Both the position numbers and the translations under genes were made by a program. A DNA stretch of 64,000 nt from Taenia hydatigena (lineage: Eukaryota; Platyhelminthes; Cestoda; Cyclophyllidea; Taeniidae), in the NCBI GenBank assembly GCA_036345935.2, contig JADWOT020000006.1, forward strand, positions 1,613,493-1,677,492. Direction: 5' to 3'. Each line of letters starts with the position of its first letter. Position 1 is the first letter of the stretch. Shown piece by piece: positions 12,860 to 23,700 of the stretch. The notes below the pieces were generated by a model. It did not search any database and was not told the DNA's origin. It saw only the letters and a list, made by a program, of their open reading frames with translations.

Positions 12860-13793
12860 GAGCCCACTGCGGAAGAGACGAAATCACCCAGCAAGGCAGA
12901 CAAGCAGATATGGCAGCAATGGTGCAAACTCTCCCTGGAGGATGAAGTCCTGTGGTACCAAGAAGACGTCACATTCTCCAAGCGCCTGGTTGTTCCAGGT
13001 TCCCTGATACAAACAGCCCTTCAAGAGCTGCACGAACAATTGGGCCACGTAGGCGAGAAGAAGATGGTGGAGGCCTCGATGAAGCGATACTGGTGACCCT
13101 CCCTCTCCCCAGACGTGCACGACTTCTGCCGAACCTGCATTACTTGCAGCAGGTTCAAGAACCCTCATTCCACAGCAGTGGCACCCTTGCAGCCTATGCC
13201 TACAGGAGTTCCGGGCGAACGAGTGGGTACTGACATCACGGGGCCTCTACCTCTTACCAAGAAGGGAAATCGATATATCTTATTTATGGTTGACTACTTC
13301 ACGAAAGTGGTCGAAGCAGAATCCATGAGGTCCCAAGGCGCCGAGACAGTCGCGTCAACCTTTTTCAATCGTTGGATCCGTCAACACGGAGTACGTACTA
13401 CGTCTCGAAGAAGGGATAAGAAAGACGTTTAATTTTACCCGTCGACACCTTCAAAGGTCTCATACCATACAAAAGAAGTACTACGACAAGCACAGTCGAC
13501 TCACTGCCTACCACGAAGGAGATCTCGTCCAAATATATCAGCCGATTCCCCCACCTAGGGCACATCGCAAATTTTACCACCCTTGGAGTAAAGATCCCTT
13601 CCGCATAGCAAAAGTCCTGTCTTCCACGAACCACCTCGTCTGGAATGCAGAATCCTGTACCCACTCCATAACGGTCCATCACAATAAGATCCGACCTTAC
13701 AGGGGTGCTCTGCCGGTCGGTTACGAGGACGAAACCTCTGTAATAGTAGAGGAAGGCAAACCACCCGATGGTTTAACCAAAGCGAATCATTAG
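12860..13793 (+). pseudogene. Integrase region with an internal deletion
   Basis: An H2C2-type zinc-binding segment is present (LHEQLGHVGEKKMVEA, then FCRTCITCSRFK), although it is split by a stop near 13096. The start of the catalytic core follows (GTDITGPLPLTKKGNRYILF.., VDYFTKVVEAE). After FNRWIRQHGV (about 13390) the sequence jumps to the region normally found after the core (QKKYYDKHSRLTAYHEGDLV). The part that should carry the remaining acidic catalytic residues is therefore deleted, and the frame changes at the join. Confidence 0.8.
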
Positions 13794-13816
13794 GGGTAGC
13801 GTCGGGGACGGCGCTC

Positions 13817-13830
13817 AAAAGACGAGGGGG
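13817..13830 (+). other. Polypurine tract of the LTR element
   Basis: A purine-rich run, aaaagacgaggggg, lies directly upstream of the 3' LTR copy, where a retroelement plus-strand primer is expected. Confidence 0.6.
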
Positions 13831-13831
13831 C

Positions 13832-14056
13832 TATGCGATACTTATATTCTTCAAATGTGCTTTGTAGGCCAGAGATGGGGGGACGGTTTGAACCTCGTGA
13901 CGGAGCGGCGCGGTGACTCGTAGGAGCGCGGCCCTTCCCCGTCCTAAATTCCGTATTTGGCCTCGATGTACAATTTTCTCCCCCATAATAAAGGTGCCGA
14001 AACATGTTTCGACTTCTACTGACAAGGGCTACCGGAAGAAGGGGGGAGCTTTCCAC
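13832..14056 (+). repeat. 3' LTR of the gypsy element
   Basis: Second LTR copy, starting after the purine tract and ending near TTCCACA. It matches the first copy through TATTTGGCCTCG, ACAATTTTCTCCCCCATAATAAA and GAAACATGTT. A stretch of about 20 bases near its end has no counterpart in the first copy. Confidence 0.8.
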
Positions 14057-14948
14057 ACCTACGATTGTAATCGCAGTCGCGAGTGAATAAGTCCTCGACC
14101 TGCCACATTGCACTGAACTCACAGAAGCCTCACAGGCCCAAATGTCATAACTTCAAAGTGTCACAAACCCGCCAATATGCGATGCGTAAAAGTCATTCAG
14201 AAAACCCCTAAAAATACACCACTGAATTTGGTGGTGCAAAGTTAAGTTAGAAACCGTCAAAAACAACACTCCAGGATTGTACAAGTAACAAAGTTTTAAA
14301 ACGCAGAATCTACCCAATATTATTTAAAATTTTAAACAATTTTTAAAAAAATTGTGTTTATGTATTTTAAGCTCCTTCATCTTCTAGTGCTTTTTCCAGG
14401 ATTGGTTTGTTTTAATACTCGACTCAGGGTGACGTGAGTGTAGCACGGCGGTGGCCCGTCTCTTTTACTCGTCTGTTCTGCCTTTGCCATCGCTGGAGGT
14501 GGGTGTACCTTATCGTTGGACCTATGATGATATTGGAGTTACCGTCTGTAACTTGATGAGCATTATTTAACTGATCACAATGCTTAAACTACCCCTTACA
14601 TTTTAGGTTGCCACGCCGTGCCATGATGCCATTTGCCTGCTTGTTTAGCACTGAACTGAATAAAGCCACCCCATTCCACAGCGACTGCCGTCTTATTTGT
14701 ATCAGGTGACAAGATGCGCCTGTTTCCAAAGCCGTTCTATGTACCTTTCGTGCTACATTTGTAGTTTTCACACCATGGAAAGGTTAGGTGTAGGTATCCA
14801 TCTCGGCGTCGGTGATGCGGACCGTGAGGCCGTTTACGCTTATCGATCGAGCAGTTGGTAGTGTCCACGACCCCTGAACCATACTGGTACGGAAGGATAG
14901 AAGTGTAGAAGCCTGGTGAGTCATACATTAGTGAAAATGGTTGTGGGG
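14057..14948. other. ABHD13 3' flank; no gene seen
   Basis: About 0.9 kb between the LTR element and the ABHD13 stop codon, presumably holding the ABHD13 3' UTR. No canonical AATAAA is visible on the minus strand. Minus-strand open frames at 14589-14771 and 14737-14928 have no recognisable similarity. Confidence 0.5.
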
Positions 14949-16241
14949 TTAGTTATTCGTGCTACTAGGAATCCGATGCTGAGAAATGAACCGTTGGATG
15001 ACGTCACCGTAGCCTTCGCACATCCACGTTGTTCCGTGGTTGCCCTCGGCAAAGCGGACAATTCCTTCTTTTCCATTGTGCAAAAAGTCCCGGTGGTTCT
15101 CAAAGATCCACGATGTTTCAGGATCTTGACTCTTTGAATTCATTGCCCACGCACTGGCTAATTGCATCATCATAGTTGGCGGTACAAGATCGTCCTTTGC
15201 ACCGGAAATGAAGAGGAACTTCATGCCCCCGTTCAAATTGCGCGTCTTAAGCTTCTTCAACGATGCAAAACGATTGTGAATTAAAGGCGTGGGTGTACAG
15301 TACTTACCCAGCGCGCCTATCATATTACAGCACATTGTTTTACTCATGCCTCCAATAGAGCTGAACGTGTTCTCAACAATTGTGCCTCGGGCGCGTGCAG
15401 CTACTCCCGGTCGGGTGCTTAGATCTATGGCAACAGCACCACCAAGAGATCGCCCATAAATAAAGATGTTTCTTCCATCCACATCGCCATCCGCTCCCGA
15501 TGCCAAGTAATCAAAAGCTGTCATCGCATCGCTGTACATGCCATGCTCATTTGGCTGCCCATTTGAATAGCCGTAGCCACGATACTCTAGTAGGAAGATG
15601 TTAGCACTGCATACGTCGTAGAGCAACTTTGCGATTGGTAGACGGTGACCGATATTGCCTGCGTTCCCGTGAAGGAAGAGTATAGTTGGGGCTTGCGCTC
15701 GTTTTGATGGGTCTTCTTGTAAAATGAGAAAACACTTCAGCACGACGTTGCTGCCACTTCCCATTGGGGGCACGGTGAGCTTAACAACCCGCCACTTTGA
15801 AAACTGGGGCATTTCCGTGAAGAAGCGACTGCGGTCGGGGACGTTTGGAACGAAGGTGAAAAAAGACTCAATAAAGTGCACCAGAGCGAAAAATAAAAGA
15901 GCCACCAGAATAGCGGTCAATATACAGGTTTCTATCCAAGCGCTCGAGGGCAAAGTGGCAATTAGACAGGCAAGAAATAGGCAGAGGAGCGGTGGCGCGT
16001 GCTGATCGAATAGACCACGGTACAGCGACAACCGGTTGAGAGAGTTGCTAAGGCCAGAGCATCTGCTATTGTTGAAGTTGTTGCTCGACAGAACACTGTA
16101 TGTGGGAGAACCCGGGCGACCAAGACGCTCCCTTACGAAACGAAAAACTGAACCCATCGTCCGCGCAAATTGACGAACTCGCATACGCCCAGACCCCAAT
16201 GCTAAAACGGAAACAGTCCGTTTTAGGCGGATTTGCAGCAA
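14949..16241 (-). CDS. ABHD13: ABHD13-like alpha/beta hydrolase, membrane anchored, intronless
   Basis: A BEM46/ABHD13-family serine hydrolase of 430 residues in a single exon. Hydrophobic residues about 82-130 form one or two membrane segments, so the catalytic domain is tethered to a membrane. The fold signatures are clear: the HGNAGN oxyanion loop at 191-196, YRGYGYSNG at 220-228, the nucleophile elbow GRSLGG at 263-268 (Ser265), acidic residue Asp350 or Asp351 in AKDDLVPP, and the catalytic His402 in EGNHGTTW. Vertebrate ABHD13 is about 337 residues. The extra length here is a basic, Ser/Asn-rich N-terminus before the membrane segment, and an internal Met (residue 29) could be the true start. 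Its physiological substrate is not known for most animals. It follows RBM25 on the same strand with 222 nt between the two coding regions. Confidence 0.9.
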   Translation of the reverse strand: MLQIRLKRTVSVLALGSGRMRVRQFARTMGSVFRFVRERLGRPGSPTYSVLSSNNFNNSRCSGLSNSLNRLSLYRGLFDQHAPPLLCLFLACLIATLPSSAWIETCILTAILVALLFFALVHFIESFFTFVPNVPDRSRFFTEMPQFSKWRVVKLTVPPMGSGSNVVLKCFLILQEDPSKRAQAPTILFLHGNAGNIGHRLPIAKLLYDVCSANIFLLEYRGYGYSNGQPNEHGMYSDAMTAFDYLASGADGDVDGRNIFIYGRSLGGAVAIDLSTRPGVAARARGTIVENTFSSIGGMSKTMCCNMIGALGKYCTPTPLIHNRFASLKKLKTRNLNGGMKFLFISGAKDDLVPPTMMMQLASAWAMNSKSQDPETSWIFENHRDFLHNGKEGIVRFAEGNHGTTWMCEGYGDVIQRFISQHRIPSSTNN

Positions 16242-16421
16242 CGTCCCGCACCTCTCCCAGTCTTAAACCCAGAATGATGCTTAGTACCGTAGATGCATCA
16301 AGCCAGTTAGTATCAAACTGCTTACACGCGATAAGGTAGCACAACGAAAGAGCAACAACAAGCGAAAGCCAAATGTGTTAAGCGTAAACGAAACACTGTA
16401 AACAGGGTAATGGTAGGAGAT

Positions 16422-16427
16422 TTTATT
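16422..16427 (-). terminator. Poly(A) signal AATAAA of RBM25
   Basis: A minus-strand AATAAA lies 36 nt after the RBM25 stop codon and 180 nt before the ABHD13 start. It places the end of RBM25 transcripts inside the short gap. Confidence 0.7.
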
Positions 16428-16463
16428 TGTACAAAACGTCAAATCAACAGCATTGTAAAAAAA

Positions 16464-19400
16464 TCATACAGTTAGGCCAAGATTTTTTTCTGCGATTACA
16501 TAAATGAGGAGCCGCCACATTTTTACGACAAAAACTTCTGCCTCCTCTTCGAGAACCTGCAAATAAAGTAGAAGCTAGACATAGGGCATCAGATGATGGC
16601 TACCAATACAGGATGCAAATATTTTAATAAAATCACTAAACCAGAGAGAAAGCAACAAATTCATACCAGCGCAACATCAGCGAGAATTTTTCCGGGCGGT
16701 TTATGCTCAAGCACCTGTTCGCAGATGAAATTGGATAAGGTGGCTTCGGCCTCGCCAAGGTAAGTGATTATTTTCTTATCCACCCACGGCTTTATTCGTT
16801 CCTTCACGAATTCCTATAAACCCACAAAGTGTCTTTAAGACCGGATATTGTTTGTGCGCAGCCAAACAATAGACAACCAAGGTGTATTACCGAATCGACT
16901 GCCTTCCAGTCAATCGGGTAGGCGAACAATTCCTCTCTAGAAGTTGGAATCCTCTCGATAATTTGCTTGATAATCGCCCTTTTCTCGGAGACGGGGAGGT
17001 TCGCCACTGCTTTCAGGTCGGGAAAGACAAAGCCACTGATGGAAGTCGTAGCCTTGTCTGAAGAAGGCGGTAGCCAACTCAACGCAGGACGTTTGGACTT
17101 AGTCTCAACTTCCTCGTCAGTAAACGCTGCGGCGGGTTTGAGCACGTTCTCTGCAGGCTCTGTACATAAATGGAAGTAGAACAAAACGCAAAGTTATCGA
17201 ACCCTTGCAACCAACTCGGCAAGGAAATAAGGAACAAGAGGGAACAAAAATTTACTCGAAGACATGGAGAACAGGAAGGTGCTTGAATCCTTCCGAGATG
17301 GCTCTGAACCGGAAACTTCTTTGGGTGTTGCATTATCACTAGTTCTCGAAACATCGTCAGGGGAAACTGGCTTAAAGCCAGCAGAGATAACCTGTAAATA
17401 CACTATTATTAGATGGGGAAGTATTTAATTTTTGGAGAGAATGATGGATACGACCTACCATGGGTGCCTCAACAAAACCCGAGGCAGACTGTGGCGCAGG
17501 AGACACATCCCTCGACTTCGAACCAGACCTAGAACTTGTTTGATCAATAGGGGTGTGAGCATCGAGGTTGAGACGTTTCTGCAAATGTTCTTGCATTGCT
17601 TGTTCCATTTGCAAGATAATAGACTCTGCATTCGGATCTTCCTCCTCGATCAACTTACGACTAGATGATTCGAAAACCTCCAACTCCTTTTGCCGATCCC
17701 TTTCATCTGCTGTCTCTTCAATCTCGCGATCAGTGAGTCGACGTTGAAAAGCACTGCCCCTACAATCACGATACGCGAAAAAATAAAAACAAGTGAAAAG
17801 AGAGTAAGCTAGAAAACAACTAAAATAAAGACATACTTATAAAACTTGGAATCTTCAACATCATCGTCATACGTAATAAAGAAATCCAACAAGTTCTTCG
17901 CTTCCGCTCGAATTTCTTCCTGCTTCTTTTTTTCTCGCTCTTTCTCCCGTTCATACTCAGCATTCTTTTTACGCTCACGACTCTCCCATTGTCGAAGTCG
18001 CTACGGAATGGAAAAAAATAGTCAAGAGGCTCCACCCATAAGTTTAAACCTTTCGGAGAATGAACAAGTCAAAACTCACATTCTGATAGGACTCTTCCTT
18101 TTCCTTAAGTTTCCTTTCGAGCCGTTTCTTAATCGCCTCTTCTTCCTCATCAACCTGACTCGAACGATAGTGTTTTTCGGAAATCAAAGTGGAACTGGTG
18201 ATACCCCCACGTGGACGCTTTTTCTGCGGTTCTCTGGATCGTGATCGGGAACGCGAGTAGCGACTGCCCCGTTCCGAGTCGCGATCGGATCGCGAGAGAT
18301 TACGCGAGGAGTAACGAGAGGTGTAGTAGTCGAGCTCTCTTGAACGCTTGCCTCGTTCTTCAGAAGGAGTCTCCTTCTACTCCATCAAGAAGTAAAGGAT
18401 CAATGGAATTAATACAGATAAGGAAGGGCTATTTGGCAAAGTGGAGACATCATCCCGATAAACGAGTTGAACGATGACATCTTAAAACAAACAACTCCCG
18501 ACAGGAATCGTCCGATAAGGTTCCCCAATAATAATAAGGCTTCATTTAAGAACTCACCGAGCCGTGTTAAAAGCACAAACGGTTGATTTCGACTGCAATC
18601 ATGACGGTCTGAAAGAAGGTTTGAATTTACTCACGTGACGAGTCTCATCGATTTTAAACTACTTAGGCCCTTAAAGAGTACAAAATACACTCACCAACTT
18701 TGCGCTAGTTGTCCTGTGCTGGCCTAGTATTAAATCCATGGGTGTCTGTTTTTTTCGTAACAGCGTAAAAACGAGGGCTTACATGAATCTTGGCTCACCG
18801 GTAAAAGCCAATTGACCACTTTAACATATTTTGTTCGGTGATATCAGGAACGTTAACAAATAAATACATGAGAGCTTGAGACGCTAGTACAGTGTGATGG
18901 TCTTACCTCATTGCGACGACGAAACGTCTCAATTTCCTTATTGATTAAATCCTTACGCTCTCCGTCTATATCCATATCATCCAGAGTCTGCAAAAAAACA
19001 GAGGACTAGCACAAGAATCAAAAAAGCAGGAATAAAAAAGCAGAATATTCGAAAAAGTTACCTACCAAATGTCTAGGACCTTCCAAGTACTCATTTCTAT
19101 TTGGTGATTCTAAAAATATTACCATGATCAGAAAAATATTTTACCATGTCCAAGTTGATATGTATCAACTGTTTCTTGTAAAATATTTTGCAAGGCGGTT
19201 TTCACAACATCGTCGTCCTTCTTCGTTTCATCATCAACTTCAGCTTCAGTGCTGCCCAGATTGCCATCTTCACCGTCTTTCCGTTTCTTCTTTCGATATT
19301 CGTTCAGAAGGTCTTCAGTTTTAGGATCAACTTTTACCTTAGAACTAATAAGAACTAAAATGAACAACATACCATCAACTTCTTCTCTAGTATCTCAAAA

Positions 19401-19834
19401 CCATTTAAAAGTCTCACACATCTCATCGTGGACTCAGGATCCTGGTACTCACAAAAACCAAAGGCTTGTAACTTCCCAGAAGCACCTTGAACTCGCTTCC
19501 AACTAAGGATATTACCGCAACGCTATTTAATAAAAATGCAAAAGAAGCTTACCATTAAAAGCGACTTCACAAGTGAGTCTGGCGCTCGCTCTGGTATATT
19601 TCCCACAAATACAGTGGTGACCGGTGTTTTTTCTTGAGTAACGACCACCTGCGTAACGGAAGCCTCGGTCGCCGATGGTTGAGTAGTAGTTGGCTGTGAA
19701 ACTGGTACGGACGGAGGTGGTGCTGCAACAGGTGCATACCCCACCAATCCAGTTGACAAAAAGGACTGATAGTTAGGTGGGATAGCCCCATAATATTGCT
19801 GAGGAACACCAAAAAACTGACCGTACGGATTCAT
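16464..19834 (-). CDS. RBM25: RBM25 splicing factor (RRM, RS/RE-rich middle, PWI domain), 12 exons
   Basis: RBM25 is a nuclear, U1 snRNP-associated regulator of alternative splicing. Exons: 19553-19834, 19373-19522, 19145-19337, 19066-19109, 18907-18987, 18080-18376, 17837-18000, 17459-17759, 17256-17391, 16891-17159, 16667-16813 and 16464-16556. All phases agree, giving 718 residues (human 843). A Pro/Tyr-rich start is followed by an RRM (TTVFVGNIPERAPDSL, LSWKRVQGASGKLQAFGF). Next come an acidic/basic linker, an RS-rich block (SRYSRSRSRSREP at about 18250), a charged Glu/Lys/Arg region (YDDDVEDSKFYKGSAFQRR, as in RBM25) and a C-terminal PWI domain (RIKPWVDKKIITYLGEAEAT; ending VFVVKMWRLLIY..). 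The RE region is shorter and more RS-like than in vertebrates. The first three introns are 30, 35 and 35 nt and later ones 67-530 nt. A non-coding or short coding exon upstream cannot be excluded. Confidence 0.93.
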
Positions 19835-20701
19835 CCGCAAGTATTCAAATAAAACCAGGGCCTCTTCAGGACATATTAAAACAAATACAAAGTGGAGTAA
19901 CTTGGGCAAATCAGAGTGCATGAATAACTAAGCTTAACTGCTTTACCTGACATAATTTAAAGCGTGAAATTTTAAAACAAATAACAATTGCTAGAAAAAA
20001 GTAAGTGCTAGTACATTCTTATTAAATTTGAATGAGTATGAAATGATTGCCTCGATATTAAATAAGTAAGCTAAGAAATCAATTATTTTTTGCCTAAGTC
20101 AAACAAATTATTAGTTGACATTACATTTAATAGAAATATCGGATTTTTTTGCACTTGAAGACTTCCTTGATGACAACGGAATATACAAAACTTGGGTAGA
20201 ATGTGTACTGTCAACATACGGAAGGGATTGGAACTACTGGCATTATCTGAAGGCTTGGTTGCTCAGAGACTTTAAGAGGTCTGTCACCAAAGCAGATAGT
20301 TAAGCAAACAAATGATACGCCACAACTACCCCTATTTTATCCACTGGAAGTAACTTCCCATGAGTGCAGGCAACTGCTATTTCGATATTCTTGAATAATT
20401 TAACTGCAATTTGTATTAATTAATCCAATTACCTGCAATTTTTTGCTACATAGCTATGAACCACCCATGCGCAACTCACTTCTTGTCCGTCCATCCATCT
20501 AGCTAGGCCATTTTACGAAGGGAATTAACGGCATAACAGCCTACGACACATTTGAGCGTACTAATAATGTCCTCCAATGTGGCAACACATGGATTGTCCA
20601 CCATTGCACATAACCGTGGAGCAACCACTGGCTAACCAACTCATCCGACCTCGTTTGATATGTCAAAAACACCGATAACTAGATAATCATTGGCAAGTAC
20701 A
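19835..20701. other. Spacer between TRRAP 3' end and RBM25 start
   Basis: AT-rich intergenic DNA, presumably the RBM25 promoter and 5' UTR. The open frame 20115-20303 (plus) has no similarity that I recognise. A splice-like exon on the minus strand at 20513-20627 was considered for TRRAP and rejected. Confidence 0.5.
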
Positions 20702-20707
20702 TTTAAT
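20702..20707 (-). terminator. Probable poly(A) signal ATTAAA of TRRAP
   Basis: The common variant ATTAAA lies on the minus strand 37 nt downstream of the TRRAP stop codon. Confidence 0.55.
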
Positions 20708-20744
20708 GTAGAAAAAAAGTGCTTTACAAAAGGCCTAGAAAATC

Positions 20745-23700
20745 TTAATACCACGGAAGCCATGAAGGATCCATGCAAGCCAGATTTTCGGGGGAACACG
20801 AACTGTTTATGACATCGCTTAACGCCTTGTCACTCGAGGAAAGAACTACAAACAAAAAATACCCACATTGACATCACCGAGAAGTTGCACATTCTCCACA
20901 CCCAAAGTGTATCGCCTTTATTCTCACCTCTATTACGATAGGTGAATCCGTCCACCGACAGGGTTATCATATGTATAAGTGCATCATTCGATAGATCAGG
21001 CACATTAATCGGCGATCCCACAGTAGCCATCAGAGGTTCATCATTCTCAATGGCCAGCAGATCGGCCAGAAGGCTAGCATGCACCGCCGCCTGCCTTCCC
21101 CGGTGCCAGAGAATGAAATCATCACGCAGGAGGACTCTCAGACACGCCACCACAGCCGCGCGTTTCTGACTCGCGGCCTGATTCAGCGTTGCCATAGCAG
21201 CGACAAATGGACCAATAGTAGCTGGAACACCCGGCAGGCAGATCAGACCAGCCAGTTGGGGTGTCAAACGCAGAGTTGCTGGACGAAGGGGAAGAGAAAT
21301 TGGTTGAGCAACTGCTGCTCGCCCAGATGATAGAGGCACGTGCGATCGAAGGGGAGCGAAATTTGAGCTAAAAATGTTAGCCAGAGCGGTAGATGTTTTC
21401 GCGACCAGATCCACTGGACGGAGCTCTTTTTGTTGCTGCAAAGGAATGTTTATGGTGTTGGGCGTAGGAGGAAGATCAAACCGAAGACCCCGAGCCTCTG
21501 TACGTCCCACACGAGGATCTAGAACTAGCCCAGTTGCGTTCAGAGGGGTCATGGAGAAGAGGGCCTCCATGAGAGCCACGGCACCGGAGGACATGGCTAC
21601 TCCGTGCCTAAACAGCCAGTAGCTCTCTGCATCCGCCATTCGACGAAAAGCCCACATCCTCACCGCACCACCAGAGGTGTAATATTCGTCGCTGAGGACA
21701 CCAAGACCAAGGTGCGCCGGTGAATTCAAAGAGGCTCCTCGAGGCACGAGCTGGAGCAGTTCCTCAAAAATCTTCAACAATGAGGCTTTCAGGTTGGTGG
21801 ATTTCAAATCAGCGGCGGCAAGAGCACCAAGGCGATCAAAGAAGGCGGTGACAAGTGCTCTCGAGGTAAGCGAACGTGTGCCCGATGGTGCATCATGCAC
21901 CGCAGAATCGACAATGTTCGCTAATGTGACACAGGCAGCATAGCAACCGGAATCCAGGCTGGTAGGCTGTCCTGCCACTTCTAGGGCGGCACCGCGACTT
22001 CCAGCGTAGCCAGAGGAATTAACATTCAGGGTCTGTGAGAGAAGTACATACTTGAAACGATCAGCAAGGAGGAGTTAATGATCCCATCATTCCAAAAGCA
22101 ATGATTCCAAAAAAAAAAACGCGACTAATGAACTCATATTGGATTCAAATATTATTTGCTAATTTTGCTCACGACCAAAAGTGGACTTCGGCACTTCAAT
22201 ACAAAGATTAGGATGGTGAAAAAGGTCGAAAGGGCTAAAACGAGGGTCATGTCAACTCTTACCGTGAAGACTTGATGAAGGGGCTGTTGCTTCTCTAGTC
22301 CACGAAAGTCTGAAAAGGCGTCGGAACGAGGAAAGCGGGCACTATCGGTTTTCGCTGGTGGCTGGAGAAGACTGCCGGCTGTCAAGGGCATGGATGCAGT
22401 GAGGGAGGTAGCGGAGACGGACTGTGATACAGCTCCACTGCTGGGTGTATGGAGCTGTTGGGCCAAAAGGGCTCCAAAACCAGTCACTGTAGGGTTTCCA
22501 AAAGCAACAGCATTGGCTGTCACGACGCATGTAGCAGGAACGGAGGTACCTGCCTGCGTCAGCCGCATCCCGTGAGGACCCAAGTCCAAAGTACTGGAAG
22601 AGGGAAGTGGAAAGTGGAAGACGGTCCCTCGTTAGCGATAGAAGCAGACTTTAAACTTAACTGATAAAAACATCAAACTGGTTTCACCAAAATAACACAG
22701 GTAATGTTCTCACAATATTCGGATCACGTAAGCAATCGCTAGCAGATTACGCTAGAAATTACGAATGCTGTCTTAATAGGCAAAACCTAAAATAAAGACC
22801 GCGTTAGCTTAGTTATGCTCGCGTTGTTACTGTGCCAGCGTGCTTTAATAGGCAATTTCAAATTTTTCAAAAACCGGAACTTAAGAGAGTTTTAATAAAC
22901 AGTGGGCAAGTCATAAGCATCGGGATGGTTTTTTGTACGCTTTTAAAGTGGCTGCCTGATAGCCAGAGCAGTTAATCCAATTTTAAACCTAAAACTCTGG
23001 AATTATAATGAAGTTATCATCAAACCCAAACATCAAATACCGTCTTAAAGAGTGGCTCTAACCCTATACGGTAGAGTGATTTCAAAACACCTTAATTTCC
23101 GGACCTTTTAAAGTTTAACTCACCGAGGCGTGACCAGGTGAATCCTCCGTTTCGCCGTCTCTGGAGACTTTGAGGCGATAATATTGAGAGTCTGGAAGAG
23201 GTGTGGTGGACACCACGTCTCCCGCCACCCCTCGTAGGCCGCCAGAGTCGGCGCCAGACTGCTCGCCTCAGTGGCATCAGCGGCAAACACGGAGACACCT
23301 CGGCCGGCTGGCGTCTCTCTGGGTAGACAAGGCACGTCGTAGTGAAAGACACGACCATTATTGGCCCTCAGTGCCAGTCGCCTGCCCCCAGCCGAAGGTA
23401 CACGCACCACTGTGGGCAGAATGTCCGCCAAGTAGAGTAGACTGGGCTGATGCCCTTCGACAGCCACGTTGTTGGCGATGGTGGCGGCGACGATGGGATT
23501 GGGGTTGCTTGAAGCTCCCTGGTGGGGGGTTTGCTGTTGCAAAGCAGAGATGAACTTTAAGCGAACTGCTTCTCCAGGAAGTTCTAGGAGGGTAGCTGTA
23601 GAACAGGCTGAAACGGAGGTTGTGGCTGCGGTCGCAGAGTTCTGAACGCATCGAGGGAAGGAAGTTAGAATTGATTGGACATTAAGGGAGGAGATAAGCT

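Larger units (their letters stand above)
10111..14056 (+). mobile_element. Degenerate Ty3/gypsy LTR retrotransposon
   Basis: Two related direct repeats flank an internal region carrying, in order, gag-like, aspartic protease, reverse transcriptase, RNase H and integrase segments, the order typical of Ty3/gypsy (Metaviridae) elements. The copy is dead: the gag and reverse transcriptase parts contain in-frame stops, the frame shifts several times, and the middle of the integrase core is missing. The two LTRs differ at roughly one base in six or seven by eye, so the insertion is old. No clear target-site duplication is visible at the borders I chose. It sits in intergenic DNA between CIMAP3 and ABHD13 and is the most GC-rich part of this area. 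Confidence 0.9.

Noticed and set aside
20513..20627. Alternative last TRRAP exon with an odd C-terminus (..NSLRKMA)
   Set aside because: The exon 20745-20845 joins in the same phase across an 82-nt intron and ends MDPSWLPWY, the expected FATC tail, followed by ATTAAA 37 nt later. The 20513-20627 reading has no family match.
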